7,634 nt of DNA from Kiritimatiellia bacterium (lineage in GTDB: Bacteria; Verrucomicrobiota; Kiritimatiellia; RFP12; DVOR01), in contig JAGCML010000311.1 in the NCBI GenBank assembly GCA_017646485.1, positions 1-7,634 of the forward strand. Reading direction: 5' to 3'. Made by a program: the position numbers and the translations under genes. Below are positions 1 to 6,301 of this stretch, one piece after another (positions within the stretch are counted from its first letter, which is position 1; each line of letters starts with the position of its first letter). The notes below the pieces were generated by a model, which saw only the letters and a program-made list of their open reading frames with translations, ran no database searches and had not been told where the DNA came from.

Positions 1-80
1 AGGGTGCGGCGTCACCCTGCATCTCTCCCACAAATCCACAGCATGCGCCAGCGTGCGTAATCCACATGCAAAATAACTCT
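1..80. other. Intergenic or gene-end segment at the window edge
   Basis: No gene can be assigned here. Two forward frames run in from the left edge and stop at 58-60 (TAA) and 74-76 (TAA), so this could include the 3' end of a truncated upstream gene, but the roughly 20 codons available match nothing I recognise. A perfect 6-bp stem AGGGTG/CACCCT occupies 1-18 with a 6-nt loop. A second weak stem (GCATGC with GCGTGC, one T-G pair) lies at 42-57. Base composition is richer in G+C than the following 400 bases, which fits a gene end, but this is inference. Confidence 0.3.
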
Positions 81-105
81 AGCCTTTTTGAAGAAGAAAA
101 AGGCT
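81..105. repeat. 25-nt hairpin, left flank of the palindrome array (possible terminator)
   Basis: AGCCTTTTT (81-89) pairs perfectly with AAAAAGGCT (97-105) around a 7-nt purine loop. The tail TTATTTT (105-111) is T-rich, so on the + strand it could act as a weak intrinsic terminator for whatever lies to the left, although the stem has only three G-C pairs. The same 25-nt unit recurs at 284-308 with 20 of 25 identical bases, so it may instead be a boundary element of the repeat region. Confidence 0.6.
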
Positions 106-114
106 TATTTTGAA

Positions 115-157
115 AAGGCATATTAGCCTTATTGATTTTCAATAAGGGCGAAAGCCT
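115..157. repeat. Cluster of overlapping small inverted repeats
   Basis: Three stems share sequence and cannot all form at once. AAGGC (115-119) pairs with GCCTT (126-130). CCTTATTG (127-134) pairs perfectly with CAATAAGG (140-147) across a 5-nt loop. GGC (147-149) pairs with GCC (154-156) across a GAAA loop. AAGGCT (100-105) can also pair with AGCCTT (125-130). The recurring AGCC/GGCT blocks link this stretch to the flanking hairpins at 81-105 and 284-308. Function unknown. Confidence 0.6.
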
Positions 158-162
158 AAAAG

Positions 163-270
163 AATATGGTACCATATTGCAATAGAAAATGGTACCATAT
201 TGATGGAGAATATGGTACCATATTGATGAGAAAAATGGTACCATTTTCTATTGGAATATGGTACCATTTT
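163..270. repeat. Five 16-bp palindromes at exact 23-bp period
   Basis: Copies lie at 163-178, 186-201, 209-224, 232-247 and 255-270. Copies 1 and 3 are AATATGGTACCATATT, a perfect palindrome. Copy 4 is AAAATGGTACCATTTT, also perfect. Copies 2 and 5 are hybrids with one AATAT-type and one AAAAT-type arm. The invariant core is ATGGTACCAT. Spacers are always 7 nt and differ in sequence. A decayed left half (AATATG at 278-283) continues the phase on the right, and a degenerate out-of-phase copy (13/16) sits at 344-359. In addition, 163-201 and 232-270 are reverse complements at 36 of 39 positions, centred on copy 3. Regularly spaced palindromes of this kind are usually binding sites for a dimeric DNA-binding protein (operator cluster, iteron or centromere-like site). 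Which of these applies cannot be told from sequence. Spacers of 7 nt exclude CRISPR. Confidence 0.95.
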
Positions 271-283
271 CTTCAGCAATATG

Positions 284-308
284 AGCCTTTTTCAATTTGA
301 AGAAGGCT
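284..308. repeat. 25-nt hairpin, right flank of the palindrome array
   Basis: AGCCTTTTTCA (284-294) pairs with TGAAGAAGGCT (298-308) across a 3-nt loop, with a single T-G mismatch (a G-U pair in RNA). It is 20/25 identical, in the same orientation, to the hairpin at 81-105, so the pair brackets the palindromes. No T-run follows, so it does not look like a + strand terminator. Confidence 0.65.
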
Positions 309-362
309 ATGATTCAATTTCAATATTATCCTTTTCCATTTTAAAGATGCTACCATTTGCAT

Positions 363-470
363 TTTAACGCTATCTTTCTTTTCATTTGAGGGAATAGAGG
401 TGCGATTGACGTCCTACCCTTTTTCACTCAAAATTTAATGCACTTCTTATACAGTAAGGATAGCGTTTAA
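363..470. repeat. Separated inverted repeat around a promoter candidate
   Basis: TTTAACGCTATC at 363-374 and GATAGCGTTTAA at 459-470 are reverse complements at 11 of 12 positions, 84 bp apart. They lie on either side of the candidate promoter at 406-434. This could be a paired operator or chance in AT-rich DNA; no protein can be assigned. Confidence 0.4.
406..434 (+). promoter_or_regulatory. Candidate sigma-70 promoter
   Basis: TTGACG (406-411; 5/6 to consensus) and CAAAAT (429-434; 4/6) are separated by exactly 17 bp. Transcription would start near 441 and give the glycosyltransferase a leader of about 225 nt. The -35 hexamer is the same as in the better promoter at 7481. An alternative -10-like TAAAAT at 626-631 lies nearer the gene but lacks a good -35. 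Confidence 0.35.
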
Positions 471-667
471 TGCCCAAGTGCGGGAGTATTTTCTTCTAAA
501 ATCCCCGTTTAAAAAGTTTAAGCGATTCCCATACATTGATGATTTGCCGCTAACGCGGGGCGAACGAATCGCACCGTAGGTGCGTAATCGGCGGAGGGGA
601 AATGTTTTCATGGGGGAAAATATGCTAAAATTTCCTTGATTGTCATTTATTATGGAAAGTGTTTTTC

Positions 668-1774
668 ATGAGAATTTTACAGATTCTTCCATCGTTGGAT
701 GATGGTGGCGTAGAGCGCGGAACGGTTGACTCGAATCGTTTGTATGTGGCGGCTGGACATGAGAGTTGGGTCATCTCCGCTGGCGGGAAGCGCGTGGCTG
801 AGATTGAACGCGATGGCGGGCATCATGTTACGCTGGATGTGAAGTCCAAGAATCCGCTCACGGCACTTCCCCGTGCGTTTGCCTTGCGCAAAGCGATTCG
901 TCAGATTCGTCCCGACGTAATTCACTTCCGTAGCCGCGTGCCGGGTTGGTTGACCCTCATGGCGAATCGTGCGAAGGATTTACGTATTCCGTTGGTTTCT
1001 ACGATGCACGGTTTAAATCATCCCTGTTTTTACAGCAGTGTCATGGTGCGTGCAGATCGCGTCATTTGCGTTTCGACTGCGGGACTGGCCTTTGTGAACA
1101 CTCATTATCCTTGGGTGGCAGCCGAGAAGATTCAAGTGATTCCGCGTGGTGTGGATTTAGACACCTTCTCTCCAGACGGGTTAGATCACGCTTGGATGGA
1201 TGAATTTATGCGCGAACATCGTCTTCAAGGCAAATTCATCGCCTCAGCAATTGGTCGCGTTTCGGCGCTCAAGGGCATTGATACACTCGTGCGCGCCACA
1301 GCGTTGCTCAAGGACAAACTCCCTGAATTCGTCGCAGTCGTTGTGGGTGGGCCGCAGAAGAATCAAGAACGCGTGATGGAAGACCTCCACACCTTAGCCG
1401 AAACGCTTGGCGTGACCGACCGCGTCCGTTTCGTCGGAAGCCAACGTAAAATCCCTGAGATTGCAGCCCTCTCGCAAGTGGTTTGTTCCTGCAACACCAA
1501 AAAGCCCGAGAGCTTCGGGCGTACCGTTGCCGAGGCGCTAGCGATGAATACGCCTGTGGTGGCAGCAAAGCATGGTGGCGTTTTAGACATCATCCGCGAT
1601 GGCACGGACGGATTCTTCTTTGAACCCGGCAATGCCGAAGCACTGGCAGAGGCCTTATTGCAAGTGAAATCGACAACCTTTGGCGACTTACGCGCTCACA
1701 TTGCCGACCACTTCACGGCGGAATGTTTGGCAAAGGCTACGCTTAAACTCTACGAAGACGTGCTCAAGGCCTAA
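668..1774 (+). CDS. GT4-family (GT-B fold) glycosyltransferase
   Basis: Transfers a sugar from an activated nucleotide donor to an unknown acceptor, most likely in the cytoplasm during assembly of a surface glycan; donor and acceptor cannot be read from sequence. The 368-residue protein has the two-domain GT-B layout. The N-terminal acceptor domain opens with MRILQILPSLDDGGVERG (GGVE loop at 13-16). The C-terminal donor domain has GRVSALKG (196-203) and the family E-x7-E motif, E281 to E289 in ESFGRTVAE, followed by a PVVAAKHGG segment. I chose ATG 668 over the in-frame GTG at 659. GGAAAG (654-659) is a Shine-Dalgarno site 8 nt upstream of 668 but would overlap the GTG, and the family's N-terminus normally begins at the MRIL strand. 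It precedes yicC in the same direction, 45 bp away, and may be its own unit. Confident on family, not on role. Confidence 0.9.
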   Translation: MRILQILPSLDDGGVERGTVDSNRLYVAAGHESWVISAGGKRVAEIERDGGHHVTLDVKSKNPLTALPRAFALRKAIRQIRPDVIHFRSRVPGWLTLMANRAKDLRIPLVSTMHGLNHPCFYSSVMVRADRVICVSTAGLAFVNTHYPWVAAEKIQVIPRGVDLDTFSPDGLDHAWMDEFMREHRLQGKFIASAIGRVSALKGIDTLVRATALLKDKLPEFVAVVVGGPQKNQERVMEDLHTLAETLGVTDRVRFVGSQRKIPEIAALSQVVCSCNTKKPESFGRTVAEALAMNTPVVAAKHGGVLDIIRDGTDGFFFEPGNAEALAEALLQVKSTTFGDLRAHIADHFTAECLAKATLKLYEDVLKA

Positions 1775-1796
1775 GCGTTTTCCCACGCGGTTTTTT
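1775..1796 (+). terminator. Possible weak intrinsic terminator
   Basis: Directly after the glycosyltransferase stop, GCGT (1775-1778) can pair with ACGC (1785-1788), followed by GG and six T (1791-1796). A 4-bp stem is short, so termination would be partial at best and readthrough into yicC is likely. Confidence 0.3.
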
Positions 1797-1819
1797 AGAT
1801 TTGAGAGGATGCGTACGTA

Positions 1820-2689
1820 ATGGCAAAATCAATGACAGGTTTCGGACGTGGTGTGGCCACCTGGGAAACCTACACCATCACCGTTGAACTCGCCACGGTC
1901 AATCGCAAACAGTTTGACGCCTCTATTTGGTTGCCCCGAGAGTGGATGTGCTTTGAAGTCAAAGTGCTCAACCTCCTGAAGGCCTCCATCGCACGTGGCG
2001 CGGTGAAGTGCACCATCACCGTTAAGGCGACAGCGACCAACGATGCAACGAGCGAACTCACCGCCCGCTACCAACACGTCTGCACGGTAGCCGAAAAGCT
2101 GAACGTCCCCTGCGCTGCCACCTTCTCTGATTTAGTCGCTCTCGCAGTAGCGAATATCGAAGATGCCGCCCTACCCGAGCCCACCGAAGCCCATTGGGCA
2201 ACACTGGAGCAAGCCGTTACAGCCGCAGTCACCCAATTGCAAGCCATGCGCGAACATGAGGGTTTGCGCATCGCCGAAGACATTCGGACACGCTTAGCCA
2301 AACTCCACGCGATGTATGCGGAAATCGCAACGATTGCCCCTACGCTTCCTGCGCTCTACCGCGAACAATTGGCCAAGCGCATAGCAGACCTGCTTCCCTC
2401 AGGCATCGTCTTAGATGAAGGTCATTTAGAACGAGAAGTAGCGCTCTTCGCCGATCGCGCAGACATCTCCGAAGAGCTCACCCGTTTAGAAGCGCACTTC
2501 GCCCATGCAGAGACCTTACTCAATGGCGATGCCCCCTGCGGGAGACCTTTAGATTTTCTCTGCCAAGAATTCTTCCGCGAAATCAACACCACGGGTTCGA
2601 AATGTGCAAGCAATGCCATTTCAACCCTGACGATTGAATTCAAGACCCTACTCGAAACCGTCCGCGAACAGGTACAGAACCTTGAGTAA
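1820..2689 (+). CDS. yicC: YicC/YloC-family endoribonuclease
   Basis: Cytoplasmic protein of the YicC/YloC family, whose members act as endoribonucleases or in RNA decay (E. coli YicC is linked to degradation of the small RNA RyhB). The family signature MTGFGR is at 5-10. The conserved C-terminal block runs LDFLCQEFFREINTTGSK at 244-261 and ends in REQVQNLE, the usual end of the family. The middle carries the ADRADISEELTRLEAHF segment, also typical. The length of 289 residues is normal. The start is supported by GAGAGGA at 1803-1809, ten nt upstream. Its last 8 nt overlap the TTG start of the next gene. In many bacteria yicC precedes gmk; here it does not. Family assignment is firm; the RNA target is unknown. 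Confidence 0.95.
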   Translation: MAKSMTGFGRGVATWETYTITVELATVNRKQFDASIWLPREWMCFEVKVLNLLKASIARGAVKCTITVKATATNDATSELTARYQHVCTVAEKLNVPCAATFSDLVALAVANIEDAALPEPTEAHWATLEQAVTAAVTQLQAMREHEGLRIAEDIRTRLAKLHAMYAEIATIAPTLPALYREQLAKRIADLLPSGIVLDEGHLEREVALFADRADISEELTRLEAHFAHAETLLNGDAPCGRPLDFLCQEFFREINTTGSKCASNAISTLTIEFKTLLETVREQVQNLE

Positions 2690-3002
2690 TCCCACCGTTA
2701 CCACCTGTCATCTCACCCCTGAAGCCCTCCTTCAGGGCGAATTCTTTGTGCGCCTCAACCAGGCAGCCTTGGCCCACGAACCGACGATTTTCATCCTTCA
2801 CAATAATGGGTACGCCGGCCAAACACCCCTACCGCTCGCCCTTGCGAATCCCTGTCTGGTTGATTTAGCCCCTGCCTTTCGCATTCGCGGTGCCCGCATT
2901 CGCACGGATGCCTTATCCTCCACCCTTGAACGCGCCACAGCCGTTTGTGCCAGTGGCCACGGCCCCTTTCTAATTGAATTGCTCGAGGAGCAGACCAAAT
3001 GA
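2682..3002 (+). CDS. Orphan fragment-like protein resembling E1-alpha dehydrogenase core (GDG motif lost)
   Basis: A 106-residue protein whose residues 12-99 line up with the central part of pyruvate/2-oxo acid dehydrogenase E1-alpha subunits. Q18-G19-E-F-F, L25-N26, A28-A29-L30, P34, I36-F37, N41-N42-G-Y44-A45, T48-P49, then after an internal deletion G70-A71-R-I, and finally S91-G-H-G-P-F-L-I-E99. Up to N42 the match to the family pattern needs no gap. The TPP/Mg motif GDG-A, expected at 12-14, is TPE-A instead. The N-terminal half and the C-terminal phosphate-loop histidine region are missing, so independent TPP catalysis is unlikely. The start is TTG 2682, overlapping the yicC stop, with AGGT at 2670-2673 as a modest ribosome site. 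The end overlaps murC-murB by ATGA. The intact frame, coupling on both sides and neighbour-like codon use argue for a translated gene rather than recent debris. Function unknown; an undetected pseudogene remnant is the alternative. Confidence 0.6.
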   Translation: MSNPTVTTCHLTPEALLQGEFFVRLNQAALAHEPTIFILHNNGYAGQTPLPLALANPCLVDLAPAFRIRGARIRTDALSSTLERATAVCASGHGPFLIELLEEQTK

Positions 3003-5344
3003 CGAAGTCACAACCCATCAACCTCTTCACCCTCCCCCCACAACGCGTCCACATCATGGGCATCTGTGGCGTTGGGGCGGCAGCCATTGCGTGGATGCTT
3101 CACCTCAAAGGGTGGCGTGTTTCAGGATGCGATCGTCACATTCCCCCTGCGATGCTCAAATTCTTTGAACGCAATGACATCCATGTCTATCAAGACCACG
3201 ACACCTCCCACCTCACGGCTTGCGATGCGCTCGTCTACAGTGCGGCAGTGAGTGCGAATGAAGCCGAATTAGTCATGGCCAGAGAAGCGGGCATTCCTGT
3301 GCTTTCACGTGGAGAATGTTTGGCGGGCTGGGTGAGCGTCCTGCGCTCTGTCGCCGTCTGCGGTACACATGGTAAAACCACAACCAGCTGTTTTACCACC
3401 CGCCTTTTGCAGTGCATCGGTGAGACGCCCCTCTGGTGTTTGGGCGGCTACACCCCACGCTTACACACCAATGCTGGCCCCATTCATGCGCAAGCCTTAG
3501 ACCTCTTCTCACCCGACCAAATCGCCGTGGCAGAAGCCGATGAAAGCGATGGCACCTTAGCCTACGAACACCCCGCCATCACCGTCATCACCAATGTTGA
3601 CTTAGACCACTTAGATCACTTTAAGAATGCCGAAGAGATTGAAGCCTGCTTCGCAGCAGCGGTAGAACACACGCGCGAAGGCGTTGCAGTCTGCGCAGAT
3701 GCACCCCGCGCAATGCGCGTCGCAACAACCTTCAACAACGGCCCCATTCTGACCTACGGATTCAACGAAAGTGCAATGTTGCGCGCGGCCAACTTGCAAC
3801 GCTTCGCAGATAGCACCACGGCGACCTTATGGTTGAACAACGAATTGCTAGGCGAAATCCACCTTCCCATTCCAGGCGACCATAATGTACTCAATGCCTT
3901 AGGCGCCATGGCCGCCGGCCTCCTTTTAGGCTTCCCCAAAGCGTTGCTCCTCGCCAACCTACCACAAGCCTGCTCGGAATTGCCCAAGCGTAGATTTCAA
4001 TGGATGACCTCCCAGGTTGCCCCCGTGCGTGCAATCATTGACTATGCGCACCATCCTGCTGAAATCTTGGCCATGCTCTCCATGGCAAAACTTCAGAACC
4101 CCAAACGCCTCCGCATCGTCTTCCAACCCCATCGTTACTCACGTACGATGAAATTCTTAGACGACTTTGTTGCTGCGCTTAAAGGCGACCAAGAGGTCAT
4201 TTTGCTCCCTGTTTATGCAGCGAGTGAGGATGTGAAGAGCGGATGTGATAGTTACGCGCTCTATGCAGCGATGCGTGAAGCGTCGCCAGATCAGAAGGTG
4301 TTATTAGCACGCAATCCAGAAGAAGTACTCACCTATCTGCGTCGAAGCGCACAAGAAGGCGACCTGCTCATGATTGTGGGCGCAGGCGATGTGGAGCGTA
4401 TCGGCCAACACATCAACAATGACCCGATTCAACCTGCCACCACAAACGACGCTTTCACCAAACTCTCGGCAACCTTTACGCCAGACGAAGTCTTCCTCCG
4501 TGCTAACGAACCCCTTGCGCGCCACTCCGTCTATCGCGCAGGCGGCACAGCAGATGTCTATGCAGAACCCAAGAGCATTGCGGCCCTTTCCGCCTTATCC
4601 ATCTACTGCCAAAAGAACCAAATCCCGATTCAAGTCTTTGGCGCGGGCTCCAACACTTGGTTCTCAGACTTTGGTATGTCTGGCGTCCTCTGCAGTTTGA
4701 AGGGCGAATGCTTCGAACAGTACCACCGCGAAGGCGATTATGTTACGGTCGGTGCAGGACTCTCTGGCGCAGCCCTATTGGATAAACTTGAAGCCGATGG
4801 CCTTTCAGGACTTGAATTCATGCACGGCATCCCTGGTACCGTCGGTGGATGGGCACGCATGAATGCTGGTGCACACCAACACGCCGTCTGGGAACACATC
4901 ACCGAATTGCGCTCGGTCCTCTCAGATGGTCAACTTCGCCACATCCCTGCAGAAGCCATCACCACAGGATACCGTTCTGTCCGTGGTGTCACAGGCATGA
5001 CCCTCCTCTCGGTTACCTTCCGCCTCCAATCGGGGGTCGCCCCTGAGACCATCCATGCCAACCGCAAGGCCTATGCAGCCAAACGCACCAACTTCGCAGG
5101 ATTGCACACCTGCGGTTCGGTCTTCCAAAACGCAGAAAACTTCCTCGCTGGAGCGACCCTCGACAAGGCCGGTGCAAAAACGTGGCGCATTGGCGGCGCC
5201 TTCATCGCTCCAATGCATGCCAACGTCATCGCCACCGATGCCAACTGCAATGGTTCCGATGTCTTAGCACTCATGCAAAAGATGCGTGACACCCTCTTTG
5301 CCGTCACGCAAACCAACTTTATCCCAGAAGTGCGCGGTTTCTAA
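2999..5344 (+). CDS. murC-murB: Bifunctional UDP-N-acetylmuramate-L-alanine ligase / UDP-N-acetylenolpyruvoylglucosamine reductase (MurC-MurB fusion)
   Basis: One 781-residue chain carries two successive cytoplasmic steps of peptidoglycan precursor synthesis. MurB reduces UDP-GlcNAc-enolpyruvate to UDP-MurNAc with NADPH and FAD; MurC then adds L-Ala using ATP. MurC occupies about 1-472: GICGVGAAA near 21, P-loop GTHGKTTT (122-129), EADESDG (179-185), NVDLDHLDH from 199, GDHN (293-296), DYAHHP (348-353) and QPHRYSR (376-382). A linker of about 20 residues follows. MurB occupies about 496-781: FAD-binding GAGSN (548-552), GIPGTVGG (610-617), Arg659 in GYRS, catalytic Ser707 in CGSVFQN and Glu777 near the end. 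All expected catalytic residues are visible. The short MurB without an extra loop suggests the type II form. Fusion order is the reverse of the reaction order. The frame is continuous across the junction. Start overlaps the upstream gene by ATGA. Confidence 0.96.
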   Translation: MTKSQPINLFTLPPQRVHIMGICGVGAAAIAWMLHLKGWRVSGCDRHIPPAMLKFFERNDIHVYQDHDTSHLTACDALVYSAAVSANEAELVMAREAGIPVLSRGECLAGWVSVLRSVAVCGTHGKTTTSCFTTRLLQCIGETPLWCLGGYTPRLHTNAGPIHAQALDLFSPDQIAVAEADESDGTLAYEHPAITVITNVDLDHLDHFKNAEEIEACFAAAVEHTREGVAVCADAPRAMRVATTFNNGPILTYGFNESAMLRAANLQRFADSTTATLWLNNELLGEIHLPIPGDHNVLNALGAMAAGLLLGFPKALLLANLPQACSELPKRRFQWMTSQVAPVRAIIDYAHHPAEILAMLSMAKLQNPKRLRIVFQPHRYSRTMKFLDDFVAALKGDQEVILLPVYAASEDVKSGCDSYALYAAMREASPDQKVLLARNPEEVLTYLRRSAQEGDLLMIVGAGDVERIGQHINNDPIQPATTNDAFTKLSATFTPDEVFLRANEPLARHSVYRAGGTADVYAEPKSIAALSALSIYCQKNQIPIQVFGAGSNTWFSDFGMSGVLCSLKGECFEQYHREGDYVTVGAGLSGAALLDKLEADGLSGLEFMHGIPGTVGGWARMNAGAHQHAVWEHITELRSVLSDGQLRHIPAEAITTGYRSVRGVTGMTLLSVTFRLQSGVAPETIHANRKAYAAKRTNFAGLHTCGSVFQNAENFLAGATLDKAGAKTWRIGGAFIAPMHANVIATDANCNGSDVLALMQKMRDTLFAVTQTNFIPEVRGF

Positions 5345-5362
5345 GCGGCTGAATCAACGAAC

Positions 5363-6301
5363 ATGAAATTACCATTAGCCATCACCGTCGGCGAATGTGC
5401 AGGGATTGGGCCCGAAATTACAGCCCAAGCCCTTGCCGCCTTCCCCGAAGAAACCTTCCGCGTTTACACCCATCGAGCCCTCTTTGAACGCGCTTGCGCC
5501 GCCGCAGGTATTGCCGTGCCCACCAATCTCATTTGGTGCGACCTCCCGCTTGATGCGCCAGTTGAATCCATTCAACCTGGCAAAGTGCAAGCCGCCACAG
5601 GCGATTTAGCCTACCGTGCCGTCGTTCAAGCTGCGCAAGACACGCTCAAAGGCGAAACGCGTGGCATTGTGACGGCCCCCTTCAACAAAGCGGCGCTCCA
5701 TCTCGCAGGGCACACCGATATCCCTGGACACACCGAATTACTTGCCCGCCTCTGTGGTCGTGAAGAAGCCACCATGGCCTTCTTCTCGCCAGACCTTTTA
5801 GTCTCCCTCGTTACGATCCACTGCGCCCTCCGCGATGTACCAGCGTTGATTACCCCCGAGCGCCTCCTGCGCGTGCTCAAAGATACAGCCACAGCGGTGC
5901 AACGCCTCAAAGGGCATCGCCCTCGCATTGGCGTACTAGCCCTCAATCCACACGCCGGCGAAGCGGGTGCCTTCGGAGACGAAGAAACCACTGTTATCAC
6001 CCCAACCCTGTGCGAAGCCCAAGCATGGGCAGACTTTGAAGGCCCCTTAGTGCCCGACACGGCACTGATTCCCAGCAATGGTGCGACACGTTACGACGCC
6101 TTTGTAGCGATGTATCACGATCGAGGACTCATCCCCTTCAAACTTCATGCCTTTGACAACGGGGTTAATGTCACCCTCGGGCTACCGATTATCCGCACCA
6201 GTCCAGACCACGGCACCGCCTTTAATCTCGCATGGCAAGGTAAAGCCTCTGCCGAAAGCATGATGAGTGCGATTCGCTGCGCCCAAGGCCTCACATTATG
6301 A
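5363..6301 (+). CDS. pdxA: 4-hydroxythreonine-4-phosphate dehydrogenase
   Basis: PdxA oxidises 4-phosphohydroxy-L-threonine with NAD(P)+ to the precursor that PdxJ condenses with deoxyxylulose phosphate, giving pyridoxine phosphate; it acts in the cytoplasm as a dimer. Metal-ligand histidines appear in all three family contexts: H153 in VTIH, H197 in NPHAGE and H252 in MYHDRG. These correspond to H166, H211 and H266 of the E. coli enzyme. GHTDIPGHTE (116-125) and the C-terminal RTSPDHGTAFN are also typical. The N-terminal GDPAGIGPE motif reads GECAGIGPE, a small departure. At 312 residues it is close to the usual 320-330. It begins 18 bp after murC-murB with no strong Shine-Dalgarno, suggesting coupling. 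It ends in an ATGA overlap with the next gene. Confidence 0.95.
   Translation: MKLPLAITVGECAGIGPEITAQALAAFPEETFRVYTHRALFERACAAAGIAVPTNLIWCDLPLDAPVESIQPGKVQAATGDLAYRAVVQAAQDTLKGETRGIVTAPFNKAALHLAGHTDIPGHTELLARLCGREEATMAFFSPDLLVSLVTIHCALRDVPALITPERLLRVLKDTATAVQRLKGHRPRIGVLALNPHAGEAGAFGDEETTVITPTLCEAQAWADFEGPLVPDTALIPSNGATRYDAFVAMYHDRGLIPFKLHAFDNGVNVTLGLPIIRTSPDHGTAFNLAWQGKASAESMMSAIRCAQGLTL

Larger units (their letters stand above)
309..658 (+). other. Non-coding leader region before the glycosyltransferase
   Basis: No credible gene in either strand. Visible items are a degenerate palindrome copy (344-359), a 12-bp inverted repeat pair (363-374 with 459-470, 11/12 matching), a candidate promoter (406-434), a TTTAATGC direct repeat (434-441 and 466-473), and two hairpins. 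One hairpin joins 481-484 to 504-507 with an inner ATTTT/AAAAT stem. The other is CGCACC/GGTGCG at 570-584 with a 3-nt loop. CCGC (547-550) can additionally close on GCGG (591-594), so 547-594 might be a small structured leader, but it matches no riboswitch class I can name. Confidence 0.5.

Noticed and set aside
163..270. CRISPR array
   Set aside because: Repeats are 16-bp palindromes with 7-nt spacers; CRISPR spacers are about 25-40 nt, and no cas gene is present.
166..300. A 44-codon forward ORF running through the palindrome array
   Set aside because: The 23-bp period is not a multiple of three, so no peptide repeat results; there is no ribosome site and the DNA-level symmetry explains the sequence better.
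81..308. Chromosomal replication origin
   Set aside because: The AT-rich iterated palindromes are suggestive, but there is no DnaA-box cluster and no dnaA, dnaN or similar neighbour in the window.
546..594. Riboswitch before the glycosyltransferase
   Set aside because: A closing stem and an inner hairpin can be drawn, but no conserved core of a known class is seen and the distance to the start leaves no clear expression platform.
659..667. GTG at 659 as the glycosyltransferase start
   Set aside because: The GGAAAG ribosome site would overlap it, while ATG 668 has correct spacing and gives the standard family N-terminus.
2634..2681. ATG 2634 as the start of the E1-alpha-like gene
   Set aside because: The extra 16 residues are an out-of-frame reading of the conserved yicC end and show no similarity to E1-alpha; TTG 2682 fits the coupling pattern.
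5626..6078. 150-residue minus-strand ORF opposite pdxA
   Set aside because: Arg/Ser/Ala-rich shadow translation of a strongly conserved gene; no start context.
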